64,000 nucleotides of DNA from Symbiodinium sp. CCMP2592 (lineage: Eukaryota > Sar > Dinophyceae > Suessiales > Symbiodiniaceae). Under the pieces are notes generated by a model. The model worked only from the letters and a program-made list of their open reading frames with translations. It ran no database searches and was not told the DNA's origin. Each line of letters begins with the position of its first letter. Within the stretch, counting starts at the first letter, position 1. The translations under genes and the position numbers were made by a program. Shown one piece after another: positions 31,101 to 39,100 of the stretch. The DNA is taken from the NCBI GenBank assembly GCA_905221615.1, contig CAJNDT010003113.1, positions 477,501 to 541,500 of the forward strand. Direction: 5' to 3'.

Positions 31101-33028
31101 CGGACGTCCTTGCGCCGCCGTTTTTGCCTCCTCCTGAACCGCCTCTAGGCCAGTCTTATGTGCGCGCCCTGCCCGCCAAATGGCGAGCGGTGGTTGTCAC
31201 ACTGGCGCGTGCCATCCATGGGGGGTACCAGGGCTTTACATTGCACCAGGGCTTTTGTTTCAACGGCCAGTCCAAAAGTCAAGCCTCTCAATTTGGTTAT
31301 GACCAATGGTCGTCGGTGTACGAGGATGTATGGCATGATGCGGCGGAACAGAAAAGGGAATATCAAGGATATGATGGAGCAATTGTGCCTCACGTGGTCA
31401 ATTTCGCCGAAAACAAACCCAAGGAGGGCCTGGTGATCCAATTCCTCGACCACGATGGAAGGTTGGTCCATACTTACAAGAATCCTTACAGCCGGTGGAA
31501 GTACCGTATCACTATCAAAGATGCTCCAAAGGCAGTGACGGTGTGGACATTGATAGGAGTCGATGAGGAGAACTGGTGGAATGAGTATGCTCCAGGCAAG
31601 GATTGCATCGCCCAGCATGCTCCCGATTCTCACTACGACCCTGGGCTGCAAGTAAATGTTCTGAGTATGGGGCGAGAAGTTGACGACGCCATGTGCGCCT
31701 ACCTCTTTGATGTGGTGGAAGCAAGGAAAGACAACCCTAACTCCGTAATCTTCATTGGTGCAGGGGTGTTGGGCAAGAATTCGTGGCTGAGTCGGAAAAT
31801 CGCTGACAACCCTGAAAGGGCCAAATTGCGGACAGACTACCCATGGGGGGAGGTCGTCCAAAGAATTGCGCGCAGAGCGGCATCATGGGGGTTCCAAATC
31901 ATCATCGAAGTACCTCCTCGAGTACCAGTCCAGGAAACCAAGCAGTATAAGGGGCTTCAGGAAGATGCCATGTGGAAGAGCATCAAGATCCAAGGATGCA
32001 CTCACGGGCAGCGTTATACCTTTCGGGATCCTGTATCTCCCGGAACCGCCGTTGAGCTCGGCTACTGCAAGGATGAATGGGAGTACATTGCCGCAAACGT
32101 CGCGTTGCATCCTAAGTCGTCTGATGTGTGCTCGTCCAAACATTTGCACATGACTGATTCGGACGCTAAGGATCGATCTGATAAATGCGAGTTGACTAGC
32201 CAAATCTCCAGGAGATTGCTTAAAGCCTTGAAATTTCAGGCAACGGGCGATGGGAGATTGGTAGCCATGCCGTCGAAGGCTGGTGGACGAAAGCCAGACC
32301 GCATGATTGTTGACCTCTGTGGCTTGGGTAATGGCTACGCCGTGCCTAAGTCCACTAAGGGTTGCTCTCGCATAACTTGCAAGGAGCTGATCGGCTCCAA
32401 AGCCGATGAGGACAACCTTATCGGTACGATGAAGGATGCGTGCCGGAACGACCTGCGCACACCTGTGCTATTCGTGGCATCGCTTTTGCGATCAGGTGCT
32501 GGTCCTGGAAGTAGTGAAGGGGCTTGCGTGGAGGGTGAGAAACGTTCCGGTGGGAAGTACAAGGTTTTCAGGAGTGTCTTGAAATCTCTCAAACGCCTGC
32601 TGAGGAAGTGTGCGGAATTTTCCGACGTCTATTTTTCGCTTGACATGCCTTCTTCATGTTCATGTTGGTCTTGGCCAGAGTTGCATGCTCTTGTTTCAAG
32701 TGGCAAGGTGACGAAGGTTAAGGTTGATGATCATGTTGGTGCTGGTGGCGATGGTGGTGGACGCAGGATCATGTTCTCTAACATGCCTGAAGCGGATCGT
32801 TTGATGGTGAGACCGGATGATTGCTTGGACCATGATTCGAAGAGCAGTTTGTCGCAGCGCATTGATGTCTCATGGCGGTCAATTGCGAGGAATGTTCGCA
32901 GCCTTGTTCGAGCTCATGTCAGTGTCAGTCATGTTGCACATGAATCTGAGGACATTGCATGGCAGCAACATCAGTGTGTAGACGCTGATGAAGGGGCTAT
33001 TAGACAGCCCCAACTAAGGAACAACTAA
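22130..33028 (+). CDS. Gag-Pol polyprotein of giant copia element, with C-terminal extension
   Basis: 3632 residues. 1-200 is Ser/Thr/Arg-rich and disordered; 205-455 is a long coiled coil; 700-760 is acidic. 774-1007 is a helical Gag core. Two CCCH zinc fingers (C-x8-C-x5-C-x3-H at 1085 and C-x8-C-x4-C-x3-H at 1131) replace the CCHC knuckle. The protease triad is DTG 1379-1381 (FLMDTGCGHDLIS). Integrase has H-H-C-C (LAHLCTHRYRNPYCESC) and D1656, D1720, E1751, spacing 30 where 35 is usual. RT runs about 2255-2530 with NDVQMADAIQAYIQA and YVDD at 2466-2469. RNase H, about 2685-2832, has FADADYAG, STPEAEIVAAD, YDDNQ and AKMSADIHTK. Residues 2833-3632 are an extension not found in standard copia pol. 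All expected catalytic residues are present. The ATG at 22130 is 64 nt after the LTR. Confidence 0.96.
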   Translation: MNSGSSQDTTMTFGADVAAPAVGESTADDTVVQSVDSSTEDDKGQSSALAIAKAVPKGKAKSLPRASTPSRPTSTGSRTGKASERRAEASGFQAPRTTSRAKDKGVKTLEKKSRPSSSRSSSARSRTSATRGRDKSMTWNRMVTNQPRDADDLDMTLDTIPARGDASSVTTPAIADGPNAYQELTISQQLEASNLAQQMYYRSQMQEYEGVVQTLMDKIKEMQQEDEGSGIRIEELERQRDHACLAMRHINNVNQEMKRDYETALFRMDEQNSAQQRQAHAVAEELAQQLHVFRTEAATNFVQLEARAQGDGELMAREYERLTHELHEHARENLVLRSNTASSEQALQAMQERFHLVKNQELRAVNEIQGLAGNSAAIDQERFRLRERLGEEEEYRKMAVKRMQEAEDRLHQNEDHARRSLPTLHDELSELRKTLKAQEDLQARTRSELEAARNSNYGGATRPSSMPMSSRTTESGWEHVGKEVVPAFSVGGEVRSPEIRSPSQVSPVAKEKFAFSESDKDKNLVMDGIPFTGGNFFTGRSSMPIVADAMPEHYVPGISSPALARSTPSAATLFGIPSGFHGKSDAAAVRDRQLRELLEDRGMLGSKSTASASSSRPVGVDGITASTKGNDLIGPPIAYDDSIHEARRRQIEKEVAERYEEKIADLRSEVLKAQKAEQRLRADRDEWKLFAETIQEDNGDDDGDEAGDENEDGEHDEGTGTGYDPPDPPDDDDDKKKSGGGKPESDPGSHARDPDGDADPEVTEVRISRREADKVTVPPWPTLTHLNNWRSVCTANVLGASADPHHEDWMLWLAPAFNPFPDVEALNDSGHKKFKSIDVKLGIAMVAMLRAGGDKSADLYLEVNRKANDYISRPDGKIIKGRQIIAMMYESFRTHDRLDMIITLEYLVKLQYQGDNKLHTFKQTWLEVLGRMRPEDIPSKTALRDCLYSKIKDSPAMKMELGMHYEHLPYNHEDRSYDNLMKIIDRTIMRRREQSNLTQTQIGLRQMLEGKDLLAAPAKVPEKPTPNAAPSAKVKASPTKPDKATPVLPQSKAKSHAKTKPKPKKKTRSESADNRGDKSKKQIRCKFHFTDAGCRNGDKCPFSHSKKTPERPFTPRTRTPSPSGGGGNRICYSFKNTGSCSRENCPFKHEAAATPAPEPKAKAKAKSEAKAAPAKPNAKAKALPAAPAIRLCRRWNPSAPAIWKRSSRQDEEESDCPSVDSDADSDCSTDDESSGTTTSTRKEIKRNVTFADDVKFISSCPRRSKKDKERKVKYVDMEAFINDEDRAVSLEFAKHKARLRAQIMRDMVDDDDDQCGDRVSFVRIPGTPRVEEVSFYDGEDSIVERELDAAHSKRIINQGVFKCMVQPVILKKKIKFLMDTGCGHDLISQKKIEKHSLETLVTPEPISFQTANGITDTDLVSNFQTESFEEPINAYVLDDTPSVLSIGKRCMNFNYGFVWPPGREPFMINPQGKRISLFVNGDIPYVRAGSSKSLVHDDPEAKAITEIFKGALTAGNVDVSVAAAAEAAPSEIEAEEEGDDHERPPDPEPQEPPIEEVPESEAGRPPDDDEGKGVGEIPLDGDDEVIIDVEGDGAPSRKARVGTLKAEAKTLAHLCTHRYRNPYCESCIRAKMKHLRTQRGAFQRVIKHWGDLVTFDFLDMRKAAEAGIGLDDGAREVLVIRDIATKMIAAIPTASRSTDEVVMAIRRLMGRRKIHMAYSDEAPEFDSAMAQLKIVIDHSLPGKPSNNSLAERSNQEVINTVAASMLHAGLPAQYWSFALNCVMQNLNVEDVEGDGDSAWKRMTGKDFEGKAIPFGAKVFFKPTDTRPKTYGNKFDPKGIPGIFAGYIITAGQGWSKKYRVWDMKEFANANLSMDASVPRKLMRPYETEVIYFPEEITFPLKAEYERMNSTIEGLRDNVDLAGKEIKDVDDGDDGPPRGNGGDGDDDDQNGLLPPPDPGEDPDLRDIDPSDIETEPSGEVFKSAEHAAIDAIGDKRLEELDEELGLRAAPPPSEPKVTGKDRRSPREVGPTGRLIPEGDIEEPGEIIKILKEKKLAPEEIEHWSTGKKGDGIVYLTDDGEACKIDKRGVPYKIRSDGRRTLPTRRPIHSYSPEAWKKMSETEKKAAYKKEKRDKARVAKKDRKKAVIGKKIVTKILDNMIFPKIVPCEEIDLQLNVSIDDDDGWSWAQSYVDQYTQEQFLADVVPAVPAHMVMDDNWIPSMPCTTSHRNVHREKNHAGGSCFNAMVTRPVTRKEMINNPKAMEAFMKEWKGLWDQEVFDFSTTREYDDVVAEAKKKGEKVHMARVHGLIYEKNYQLKEDDPARKFKGRGVLLGDQVKDQNMEAALFQDLGNSPATFDASRWADYYGCLPGNDVQMADAIQAYIQARLSGTPCWVELPDEAWHPSAKRHKFRRPVCRLIKALYGHPDAGTMWEQHCHTAVQKVGFKPIGDEWPSLYFHPQMKLLLVIYVDDLKMAGPKENLPKGWDMLRQELRLEEETPLGLYLGCRISKGEATLHDKTKVQTVTYDMETYLDMTVKKYCDVTGFDPTKFKTVPSPSPAEETKNHPARAPAQSGKSHRCTWCGHTMPVDKDGRLVPPPPIPKAPEEEEINEANRGALAPQAASILMKLLYAARICRFDLLRSINNLARKITKWTKKEDALLHHLMAYVHQSKHHMMIGWVGNSLEDSSIGLFADADYAGCGESLKSTSGAHLHIQGSHTRFPLAGLSKRQGCLSHSTPEAEIVAADFAMSRLGLPAITLWQQLGGQDPNFVFYDDNQTMIGVIRTGKNPTMRHLERTHGICIGWMHSIFQEGYVSLAYEVTAKMSADIHTKSFKDSVSWTHACQLINIFPPDLIGSQEIMDLMRPTHTQSTDEKGQQHYSFKSEVPCFPYTQTPILPQVLYRAGLSSKEGLQEHDSVDPILVVKFPRMLRGPPSALPPGRYLRSTWILREGQWHQMEDRAAILDQPGKFDRYVERAVFQYHPVRGHLRPAAIADVLAPPFLPPPEPPLGQSYVRALPAKWRAVVVTLARAIHGGYQGFTLHQGFCFNGQSKSQASQFGYDQWSSVYEDVWHDAAEQKREYQGYDGAIVPHVVNFAENKPKEGLVIQFLDHDGRLVHTYKNPYSRWKYRITIKDAPKAVTVWTLIGVDEENWWNEYAPGKDCIAQHAPDSHYDPGLQVNVLSMGREVDDAMCAYLFDVVEARKDNPNSVIFIGAGVLGKNSWLSRKIADNPERAKLRTDYPWGEVVQRIARRAASWGFQIIIEVPPRVPVQETKQYKGLQEDAMWKSIKIQGCTHGQRYTFRDPVSPGTAVELGYCKDEWEYIAANVALHPKSSDVCSSKHLHMTDSDAKDRSDKCELTSQISRRLLKALKFQATGDGRLVAMPSKAGGRKPDRMIVDLCGLGNGYAVPKSTKGCSRITCKELIGSKADEDNLIGTMKDACRNDLRTPVLFVASLLRSGAGPGSSEGACVEGEKRSGGKYKVFRSVLKSLKRLLRKCAEFSDVYFSLDMPSSCSCWSWPELHALVSSGKVTKVKVDDHVGAGGDGGGRRIMFSNMPEADRLMVRPDDCLDHDSKSSLSQRIDVSWRSIARNVRSLVRAHVSVSHVAHESEDIAWQQHQCVDADEGAIRQPQLRNN
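30626..33028 (+). other. 800-residue extension after RNase H (part of ORF1)
   Basis: Residues 2833-3632. The middle part (about 3000-3230) contains QFLDHDGRLVHTYKNPY, SVIFIGAGVLGKNSW and GFQIIIEVPPRVP. The last part (about 3324-3571) has DLCGLGNGYAVP, PVLFVASLLRSGAG and VYFSLDMPSSCSCWSWPEL. The order of a glycine-rich strand, a strand ending in Ser, a basic helix and a strand then CxxW recalls a methyltransferase-like domain I associate with the C-termini of dinoflagellate copia proteins. No catalytic motif is clear, so it may be degenerate or another fold. Confidence 0.35.
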
Positions 33029-33140
33029 GGTCTGACCAGACGGATCGGGGAAGGGTGCCTCTTACGGAGAACCCGGAACCGTGAAGTCGAGTAGGGTGTA
33101 GGGACTTCCCTCCTACGGAGGAAGGACCGAAACCCGAGCC
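33029..33140 (+). promoter_or_regulatory. Intercistronic region with two TAC-loop hairpins
   Basis: 112 nt between the ORF1 stop (33026-33028) and the ORF2 ATG. CTCT-TAC-GGAG (33059-33069, one U-G pair) and CTTCC(C)TCC-TAC-GGAGGAAG (33105-33124, 8 bp with one bulge) share the core CTCY-TAC-GGAG. The word CAACTAAGG is repeated across the stop codon (33011-33019, 33022-33030). ORF2 is in another frame from ORF1, so simple readthrough cannot express it. Candidate roles are reinitiation, internal entry or a trans-splice leader. Confidence 0.5.
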
Positions 33141-36100
33141 ATGGCTGAAAGCTACAATGCCTACGAGCTGGCCTTCGAAGGAGTGGACCACGAAGAAGTT
33201 TTCCCGTCTGGTGGGATGATGCGAACGTTTCTGAAGTTCCACAAGTTCCTGGAGATGTATTCTGGGGATTCGTCGCAGAGCGTTTCGCTCCCGCCGAAGA
33301 TTACGAAAGACAAAGTGGTCGACAATGATCTCATTCGCACATGGGCAGCGTTCAAAGCACCTCCGTTGGTCTTGCTGTTCACGTGTGCAAATCTGTCGCC
33401 AGGAGGGGATCTTTCCATTCGAGTCCGAGAAATCCTCAAAGCTTGCTTATTTGCTGCCCCTGAGGAGTACATGGACAAACCCTATGGGGAGATACTCGCC
33501 ATGGTCATCAAGTTTGGTGGAGGTCTCAAACACATTGTTGCTGACTACGAGGGGAAGTTCAATGCCATCACCAGGTTTATGGTGGATGAGGAAGTGATCC
33601 GCGATGATGCAAAATTGGCTGTAGTTGAACTGGAACAAGAACGAAAACAAGTTCGGTTCGACTTGAACACTGCAACAAGGAACATCGTCAGTGCGGACGT
33701 GTACTACAACCTCGCCGTTCTCATCAACTCCGTGGAGACGCCCTACCAGGCCGTGACAGACACGAGAATTCAACAATGGTATACGGTGAATCAGGACTAC
33801 TACCACAAGTTGCCTATGTCAGGTAGAGCACCTGACCAATCAGACCTGTTGGCGGAGCCTACGTTATGTAGGGTGTGCAAGCTGATGTACATGTTCGCAA
33901 AACACACTGGGTATGGACTACGGACCTACAACCAGGAATGTGCAGCGAGCAACGATGGCGCTACGCCACTCAACGTTCACCAGCTGGCTTTGATGATGCG
34001 CACAATGCCTCAAGGCATGGGACATCCGCTCGCCTTTGCGATGAACTCGCTCCAGGCGTTCAGTGTCTGTCTCCACGTGCTTCATTCCTACGTATCATGG
34101 GTTGATCCAGAAACTGGACACCCGCATTACAGATGGTCCAACGATGTGCTCCCTGATTCCGACTACACCACGTATGCTTTCCTCAAGCACCATGTGGATG
34201 CTGTATGTGCAGATCAGGACAGGAACGGCTTCCAATTGCCGGATGCGTTCCGTGGCTACACCTGGAATCAGTGCGGAGTTGAATCTGGGTACGTGGTCGA
34301 CTGCTCTACCAAACGCGCCACGTTGGGCATATGGGAAGCAGAATTCCAACAGATGGGGGCACCAAGTCCGCTTATGCAAGATGATGGCCTATTTCCGCCC
34401 AATCTTCAACGGCATCCTAGCTGGGTATACTCAACGGGGAGAGTTGCGATGCCTACGGCAAGCAACCTCGAACCGGAAGGAATCGTGCACCCTGAGCATG
34501 GAAGAACGCCGGGACAATCGCAAGGATCCGCTGCCGAGCCTCGAGCCACCCCTAGCCACGGACCAAAGAGGGCAAGGACGGACGAGGCAACGGCATCGGC
34601 GTCGTCATCTTCCGCGGCACCTCCTCCACAACCATCGACTTCGCAACCGGAAGAGGAACCATCGCAACCGACATGGGAGGAAGCTCCAATCCCCGCTGGC
34701 GCTCAGGAAAGTTGGTACCATTATGTCAACATCGATGAAAAGGGCTGTCGCTCGAGCTTGCTGGCGACGACCCGTGATCAAGACGAGTACCCACCTACCA
34801 TTGATGAGACGCCAAAGTTTGTGGCCAACCACGACGTGGGGACCACACCGATTCAGCATTACGTCAGAAGACTGGTGACCTATTTGGCAAGGATCCGTTC
34901 CGTCTCTCAAAGTGATGACAAGGGTCTCAACCTGAAGGTCTACGTGAAGCTGAGTACGAAGGTGTGGTTACGGATGTATTCACGGCTGTACCATGCATTG
35001 GCATTGGTGTCATGCGTGCATCTTCCTTCTCCTCCGATGCTTACCTCGGCAGTGATGATCGAGGCAGACAACGATCTTGTCGACAACGATGAAATTCCGG
35101 AAGAAGCAAGGATCAACACCATGAACACGCTGAACGGATTTCGCAATAGTTTGGGTATGGGTGGCAAGCCTGATGCCGCGACTATGCGCTCTCAATGCAC
35201 AATCCTCGTCCAAGACTTTGACATGGTCGCAAGGACCAGGGGATCAACGCATACAGTGAGAGAGAACCTCGGCATGCATGGATGGAGTGAGATCTACATT
35301 GTGAGCCCGTCGATCACCACAGGTGCCAACTACAACTTCCAAGTCACAAAAGGATCGTTGGAATCTGTGAATGCGACATTGGATGGCTTGACTGAAGAGC
35401 AGCTTGCAACCGTCACATTGCATTACCATCTGTCTCTCCAGGCGATCCTCATCGAGAACATATCATTTCCGATGAGTGAGGTCGGAGACGGAGCAGCAAT
35501 TCGTTCTGACTTGCAGCGACAGCTCAAGGTCACGTACGTTGACCCTATCATTGCGGCAGGGAAGCGTACCACGCGCCCTCCAATTGTCAACATCAATCAC
35601 GACTTACGGTTCGTAGGAGCAGCCAGCAATTACCTTCGACAGAAAGCTTCTCTGTTCAACGGCTTCCACGCGCTGGGAATGTATATTGAACTGGAGTTGC
35701 GAGCCCGAGCATGCGTGGTGATTCATGGATCTTCGTTTTGGTCAAGAATGTACAGCCAGATGAAACATGCGTCATCAGGCGTGCATACACTGTCAGCCGA
35801 AAAGGTGCCAGCACCGGACAATCGGGTCAGGTTCAAATTGGGCTTCGCTATCTACGAGAAGCAGCTGTTCTGCGAGAAGATGGTATCCACGTGCTTTGTT
35901 GAGGCATCGAAAGTTCGCTCATGGGACGAAACTGTCCGAACCGACTCAGTCGCTCACCCGTCGCTTGTCGAGATTTGGGAGGACAAGAGTGAAGTCAAGA
36001 CGTCCACCAAGATTTCGCAGACATGGTTTACGGGAGAACAGCAGCAACAGATCAGGTCGGGTGCCCAGGGTGACACGGTCGCTGAATCGTCCACAGTCAC

Positions 36101-39100
36101 CTGGCAGGATTTTGACATCGCCATGACCGTTCCCGAAGCCTACTACGACAACAGGCACTACTGGTTCAGGATCGACACCTATGCGACCCCGAACACTGGT
36201 TATGTCAAAGGGAGAACGTTCTATTGCCCTGGATGTGAAGCAATGAAGTTGGCTGAGTGCTACGCACAAGCCTTCTTCAAGCCGACCGGAAACGGGTATC
36301 CTGGACACTGCATTGGGTGCGCGCATACTTCAGCCTTGAAGATGCAGCATCAAATCGGCTCCTTCAATGACTTGATCACGTCCCAGAAGTACACCTTGGC
36401 TTGCGCAAAGCACCTTTATGACCTGAGGCTCCAATTCGTGGATCCTCGCGTGGACATCAAGGAGTTCCTCAAAGTTTGTGCGGAGATGGTCTATGAAGAC
36501 ATCGGCAAGACGGTTTCTCACTACGGTGGTCTCCGAATCACAGCCAGTCAGGCCATCGAGTACGCGGCATGGGGAAAGGCCAAACAGTTGGCATGGGACA
36601 GAGGGTACGACTCCGAAGGCAAGACATGCTACATCTGCTACTACGATGCCGGGAACTGCGCTTATGCTGGTTTCATGAGAATGCTTTTGACTCCGGAAGA
36701 GCGCCAAGAATGCTACAGAGGGTCAGTCTTGCCCAAGGAAGAGCTCCTGGGTGACACGGTGGAGCTGGCGCTCGGGCTTCTTACAATTGCAATGAGACAC
36801 CCAAGTCATTTTCCGAATTGGGGTGGCCTTGAGGGAGCAAATGCGTGCGCGAGGGGAATCGAAAGATCATTCTTCCGCTACGCGTCGGCCGAAGCTATCG
36901 AGCTGATCACGGTTGACTCCCCGCGCAAAAGGACACCGCCCAAGAAGAATGAAGCAGTCGCTGAGATCGTCAACAACATGTCCGCTGACCTCGTGATTGA
37001 TTTCACAGTGATCGTCGATGGTGATATCTACCCTGTAGAGATTGCGAGAACCGACGAGACACAGGCCGCTGACAACGTCACGGACGATCCAGGGTTCTCA
37101 GTTGCTCCACCAATACCTGCACAGGATGTAGATGTGGATGCGCAACCCGAAGAAGAACAAGGTGCAGAAGGCCCTGATCCCAGGCATGCAATTCGTGAAG
37201 GATTTGTCACGCAGCTTCAGGACTATGTGGGAGTACTCGCTCAGGGCGAAATGTCGGTCGGAAGCGACCGCCTTACGTTCTGTGTCGCTTGTGGCAGTGA
37301 TCTACACACTCTGTCCAATTGCACAGAAAATGCTGCGACCCGGGATCTGGTACTTCGAGGCGTCCAGATTATCAAGGAAAGCCTTCTTCGATATCCACGT
37401 CGAGTACCTCCACAAGAGGCTGAGCCAATGGACGTTGACACCACAGACCATGTGAGTGTTGCATCCTCGGACCGACGACCCAAGGCCAAAGCCCGACCGC
37501 GACGCGGAGGCGAAGCCGTACGGGGTGATGTGGTCTTGATCCGTTATGAGAACAAACACAATCTCTGCACGGATGTGGAGAACCGTCGGGGCCTACATGA
37601 TGCTTGTGGCGTACCACTGCAGGAATCGGGACCAGAGAATAGCCAGCGAGTGGTGGACCTCATTGAGCAGCTTTCGGACCATCGCGACCGACGCCTACCT
37701 CAACGAGGAGACCGTCCTAGCTTTGCTTACGATGATACCACTCATAGCTACACCAATGCAGGCTACGAATCCATCGGCGGCGGAAGGCCAATCCGGTGCG
37801 GGATTCTCGACCTGATCCCAACCAAGGGTGCAAGCTTCATCAACAATCGATGGGACCTCGTGAACGAAGTTGTCCTTCGCGACATCACCCGTCAGCGCAG
37901 ACTGAACGCGGATTGGGCGCTATCATGCATCCAATCTGACCTGCGCCACAGAATCGCCAGGCGCCCAGGCTCGGAATGGCTTGACAACAGGTGCCAGGTG
38001 GCATTCAACAGTGTCATCAAATGTGATGAAGGAGGGTGGGTGATGATCGAAGATTTGGTGAGGCATGAGCCACTATGGACCCATGAAAGCAGACGCATCA
38101 CCGAAGCGGTCTCAAGGACCGATGAGCAACAGAAGAAGAGAGTGTACAATGAAAGACTTCAGCTATTGTTCCAAGGGAACATGATTGCAGCCACGAAACG
38201 CCACAAGGCCAAGATTCGGTTGCAGTTCCTGGGTGTGAGAGTGAAGGACCCCGGCACGGAAACTCTTGGATCAGCAGGTTCGAACAGGTTGGTATCGGTT
38301 CAGGACCAGATCACGGAGATCCAGAACAATGATCATTGCCGGCACGGCCAGAGGTACCTGAACATGTGCAACGGCTGGGTGAAGCCATGGGCAGTTCGGG
38401 CTACGAGTGGTCACTCTGCGCACTCAGATCCCCAGAACAACTTGCTTCAGTTGGACAAGAACAGGTTCGCAATATCTCCATCTATGACCCTCTTGCAACG
38501 TCTTGGAGGTGCGTTCCACGCTACGGCATGCCGCAACTTGGATTCCATTGTCACGCAAGGCATCATGCCTGGTTCGGAGGACCCCGACGGGGACTTCGAC
38601 CATAGGCGCCAATTCCGAGGCAACCAAGGTGGCAGACTCCACAGCTATTGGGGGGTGTTTGCGCCGTTCGATCACCGGAACGCAACGACCAAGATGCGAG
38701 TACATGGACGAGACGCCAAGCACATGCCACTGGCGGTCCTTCATGTCCCATCGCAGGACCTTGCACGAGAAGATGGACGTATCACAGACAGCGGCATCAT
38801 GATCGTTGGCCGAACGATACCTTTCCATTTCGTCAAGGAGGTATGGTTTTGCGTCCCGGATCCTCGAGATACACACTCTTTCGCTCTGGTGGAAAAGATC
38901 TACGATGAACGGTTGGAGAAAGAGCTGGTGTTGGACTACAATGCATCACCGTTGCTTCCTGAGTTCGAGAGATACCGAACGCCAAGCAAGATCATGGAAT
39001 TGCTTTGCGAGATGCCTCCTGGACCCCACGACACAAGCAAGGAGCAGATCATTCGAGACCTCACGACTGTCCTGGAGTCCCACAGGGAGAACACGGTTCG

